Source: Caldifarciminota bacterium (lineage in GTDB: Bacteria; Hydrothermota; Hydrothermia; B15-G9; WFZT01). Taken from it: a stretch of 16,240 nt of DNA. The position numbers and the translations under genes were made by a program. The stretch's first letter is position 1. Every line of letters begins with the position of its first letter. The notes under the pieces are model-generated. The model was not told the origin of the DNA, searched no databases, and was given only the letters and a program-made list of their open reading frames with translations. Of the stretch, positions 14,801-16,240 are shown in pieces. The stretch lies in the NCBI GenBank assembly GCA_026991055.1, contig JALXCE010000231.1, forward strand, positions 1-16,240, in the 5' to 3' direction.

Positions 14801-15120
14801 GAGAGCATCTTTATTCCCTTGATATGTTGAAAGAGGGCATCTTCTTGAGAGCCTATGGGCAGAAGGACCCTGTGGTGGAGTATAAGCAGGAAAGTTTCAG
14901 GATGTTTGAGGACATGCTCATGCGTATAAGAAATGAGACTGTGATGAAGATATTCCGTATTGAGGTTCCGAAGATGCCCAAGAGATACAGGGAAAGAAAT
15001 GTTACAGTGGCAAAGCCTGCTGCACCTACAACAACGACTGTGACACCTGTTCAGCAGGTGGAAACAGTCACGCAAAAGCCCCGGAAAAGGACTCGGGGAA
15101 GGCGTAGAAGAAAACATTGA
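11869..15120 (+). CDS. secA: Preprotein translocase ATPase SecA, enlarged by two insertions
   Basis: SecA is the motor that pushes unfolded preproteins through SecYEG at the inner membrane. MATGEGKT (115-122) is Walker A, DEVD (228-231) the DEAD-type Walker B, and the family signatures FGFDYLRDN (201-209), VDEFTGR (442-448), AGMTGTA (494-500), [11 protein letters not shown] (612-622) and [25 protein letters not shown] (in 765-789) are intact. At 1083 residues it exceeds the usual 800-900 for two reasons. An insertion at about 257-338 resembles one known to me from Bacteroidetes/Chlorobi-like SecA. A second of about 135 residues, at 624-758 in NBD2, carries C732, C745, C752 and C759. The C-terminal zinc motif (CxCxSGx8CH) is missing; the protein ends in a Thr/Val/Pro linker and a polybasic tail. 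AAGGAGG precedes the ATG. Confidence 0.96.
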   Translation: [1083 protein letters not shown]

Positions 15121-15145
15121 CCACTTGTTTTGTCTATGAAATAAT
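15117..15145 (+). promoter_or_regulatory. Promoter of the chain-length regulator gene
   Basis: TTGACC (15117-15122, overlapping the secA stop codon), a 17-nt spacer and AATAAT (15140-15145) each match consensus at five of six bases. The start falls near 15152. CAGGAGGA (15160-15167) is the ribosome binding site, 7 nt before the ATG. Confidence 0.6.
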
Positions 15146-15174
15146 AAAGCCATACAAGTCAGGAGGATTGTCCG

Positions 15175-16240
15175 ATGGAATTAAATAATGAGGTGCAGAA
15201 TAACGGATTTCAGGAAGAAGAAATAAGTCTTGGGGATATCATAGATGTTATCCTGAGAAGGCTAAAAACAATCATTGTGGTTACAGTTTTTGTAACCGTT
15301 ATCGCAGTGGTCATATCTTACCTTTCCACACCGGTTTACGAAGCCTCTTCCATGGTTAAGCTGGCAATTAAAGAGACATCTGTGTCAGTTCTCCCAGAAA
15401 TATCACCTACTGCGCGTTCAGTGGACCCTGTGCAAAGTCAGATCGAAATCATAAAATCCAAAACCATAGCAAGAAATGTGGTGGCCAAGTATGGGATAAA
15501 CCTGAGATTTCCTGAAGGAGTTAAGGTGGATTCCACTTGGTCGGCAATAGCGCCTGAGACAGGGGAGTACAGGGTAAAATTTATAGGTAATGACCAGTTT
15601 GTAGTTTATTCATCGGACAATAAAAAAATAGGGACGGGCAAGATAGGTGAGGTTTTTTCAACTGATGGAATTAGATTTAGAATCGTTGGCTTTTCAAAGA
15701 AGTTTTTAAAGAAGCATCCGGATTCATTTACTTTTTCTGTCCTTTTACCATACAGAGTTGCTCAGGGATTCAGCCATCGGATAAAGGTGATGCAGAAGGG
15801 GAAAACAGACCTTGCTATAATAAGGATGCGCTCAACATCACCTAAAAAGGCTGCTGACCTTGCTAATGCAGTGGCGGAGGAGTACGTGAGATACACATTG
15901 TATCTGGGGAAAGAGGACGCTCTGAAGACCAAAGAGTTTATCGAAGAACAGCTGAAAAAGGTCGAGGCTGAACTAAGAAAATCCGAGAATGAACTCAAGG
16001 ATTTCAAGGAAAAAACAGGAATATTCCTCCTGGATGAAACAGCAAAGAATTTGATATCTAACATAAGCTCCCTTGAAGCAGAGAAGAGCGATGTAGAGAC
16101 CCAGATAGCATCATTGAAGATACAGCTGGAGAATTTGAGGAGGCAGGCGAATTCAAGCAGGGGGGAGTATGGGAAGTACAAGAGGATAGCGTCATTACCG
16201 GAGTTGAGTTCGAATCCATACATACAGGAGTTGAAGAGTA
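15175..16240 (+). CDS. Polysaccharide chain-length regulator, Wzz/GumC type, N-terminal part (runs off the right edge)
   Basis: The frame stays open for 355 codons to the window end. Proteins of this type set the length of exported envelope polysaccharides. Residues 17-31 (ISLGDIIDVILRRLK) are the cytoplasmic start of the Wzz domain. Residues about 32-50 form the first membrane helix, followed by the family motif STPVYEASSMVKL. A long periplasmic domain follows. Residues about 243-325 (KEFIEEQLKKVEAELRKSE onward) are a coiled coil of the kind seen in GumC and PCP-2 proteins. The second membrane helix and any fused tyrosine kinase domain would lie beyond the window. With the epimerase upstream it suggests envelope glycan synthesis nearby. 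It is not paired with secA functionally as far as can be seen. Confidence 0.88.
   Translation, partial: MELNNEVQNNGFQEEEISLGDIIDVILRRLKTIIVVTVFVTVIAVVISYLSTPVYEASSMVKLAIKETSVSVLPEISPTARSVDPVQSQIEIIKSKTIARNVVAKYGINLRFPEGVKVDSTWSAIAPETGEYRVKFIGNDQFVVYSSDNKKIGTGKIGEVFSTDGIRFRIVGFSKKFLKKHPDSFTFSVLLPYRVAQGFSHRIKVMQKGKTDLAIIRMRSTSPKKAADLANAVAEEYVRYTLYLGKEDALKTKEFIEEQLKKVEAELRKSENELKDFKEKTGIFLLDETAKNLISNISSLEAEKSDVETQIASLKIQLENLRRQANSSRGEYGKYKRIASLPELSSNPYIQELKS

Noticed and set aside
14710..15153. 147-codon minus-strand ORF over the end of secA
   Set aside because: It is a shadow of the well-supported SecA frame, rich in His, Cys and Ser, with no recognisable motif.
15762..16223. 153-codon minus-strand ORF in the last kilobase
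   Set aside because: It is antisense to the open Wzz/GumC frame, which has a promoter, ribosome binding site, membrane helix and family motifs.

Overview
This window comes from a bacterial chromosome. The signs are a class-I tRNA with encoded CCA, sigma70-type promoters, Shine-Dalgarno sites, SecA, RNase HIII, HD-GYP and Wzz-type genes. Moderate-to-low G+C, heavy AGA/AGG and ATA codon use and purine-rich coding strands suggest a thermophile (inference). SecA carries an NBD1-side insertion of a kind I associate with Bacteroidetes/Chlorobi-like (FCB) bacteria, so an uncultured lineage near that group is a reasonable guess. The phylum cannot be fixed from sequence alone.

Layout. 1-85 (-): start of triosephosphate isomerase. 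128-1594: a complete insertion sequence with a DDE transposase, imperfect terminal inverted repeats and a 5-bp target duplication, sitting directly upstream of the tpiA -35 box. 1603-1695: a long hairpin repeat. 1730-1806: tRNA-Val(CAC). 1837-2991 (+): a CDF metal transporter fused to a NifX/NifB-like domain. It converges, with an 8-nt overlap, on a minus-strand pair (4863 to 2984): a UDP-sugar epimerase and an NSUN-type RNA m5C methyltransferase. 5063-5725 (+): a peptidase C26 glutamine amidotransferase. 5745-5862: a second copy of the hairpin repeat. 5929-10948 (+): a tight three-gene operon joined by ATGA and GTGA overlaps, encoding a multi-PAS HD-GYP sensor, RNase HIII and an iron-sulfur flavoprotein with a zinc ribbon. 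11003-11800: a lipoprotein. 11869-15120: SecA, with a large cysteine-bearing insertion in NBD2 and no C-terminal zinc motif. 15175 to the end: the start of a Wzz/GumC-type chain-length regulator, probably opening an envelope polysaccharide locus.

The genes are mostly housekeeping and envelope functions. The most notable signals are: the SecA NBD2 insertion, which resembles a degenerate second copy of the neighbouring helicase motifs; two inverted copies of a structured intergenic repeat, one with an IS inserted at its edge; three genes with promoters that place transcription start at or within about 2 nt of the start codon; and the HD-GYP/RNase HIII/Isf operon. I found no CRISPR array, prophage or obvious defence system. 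No gene-free stretch exceeds about 205 bases.
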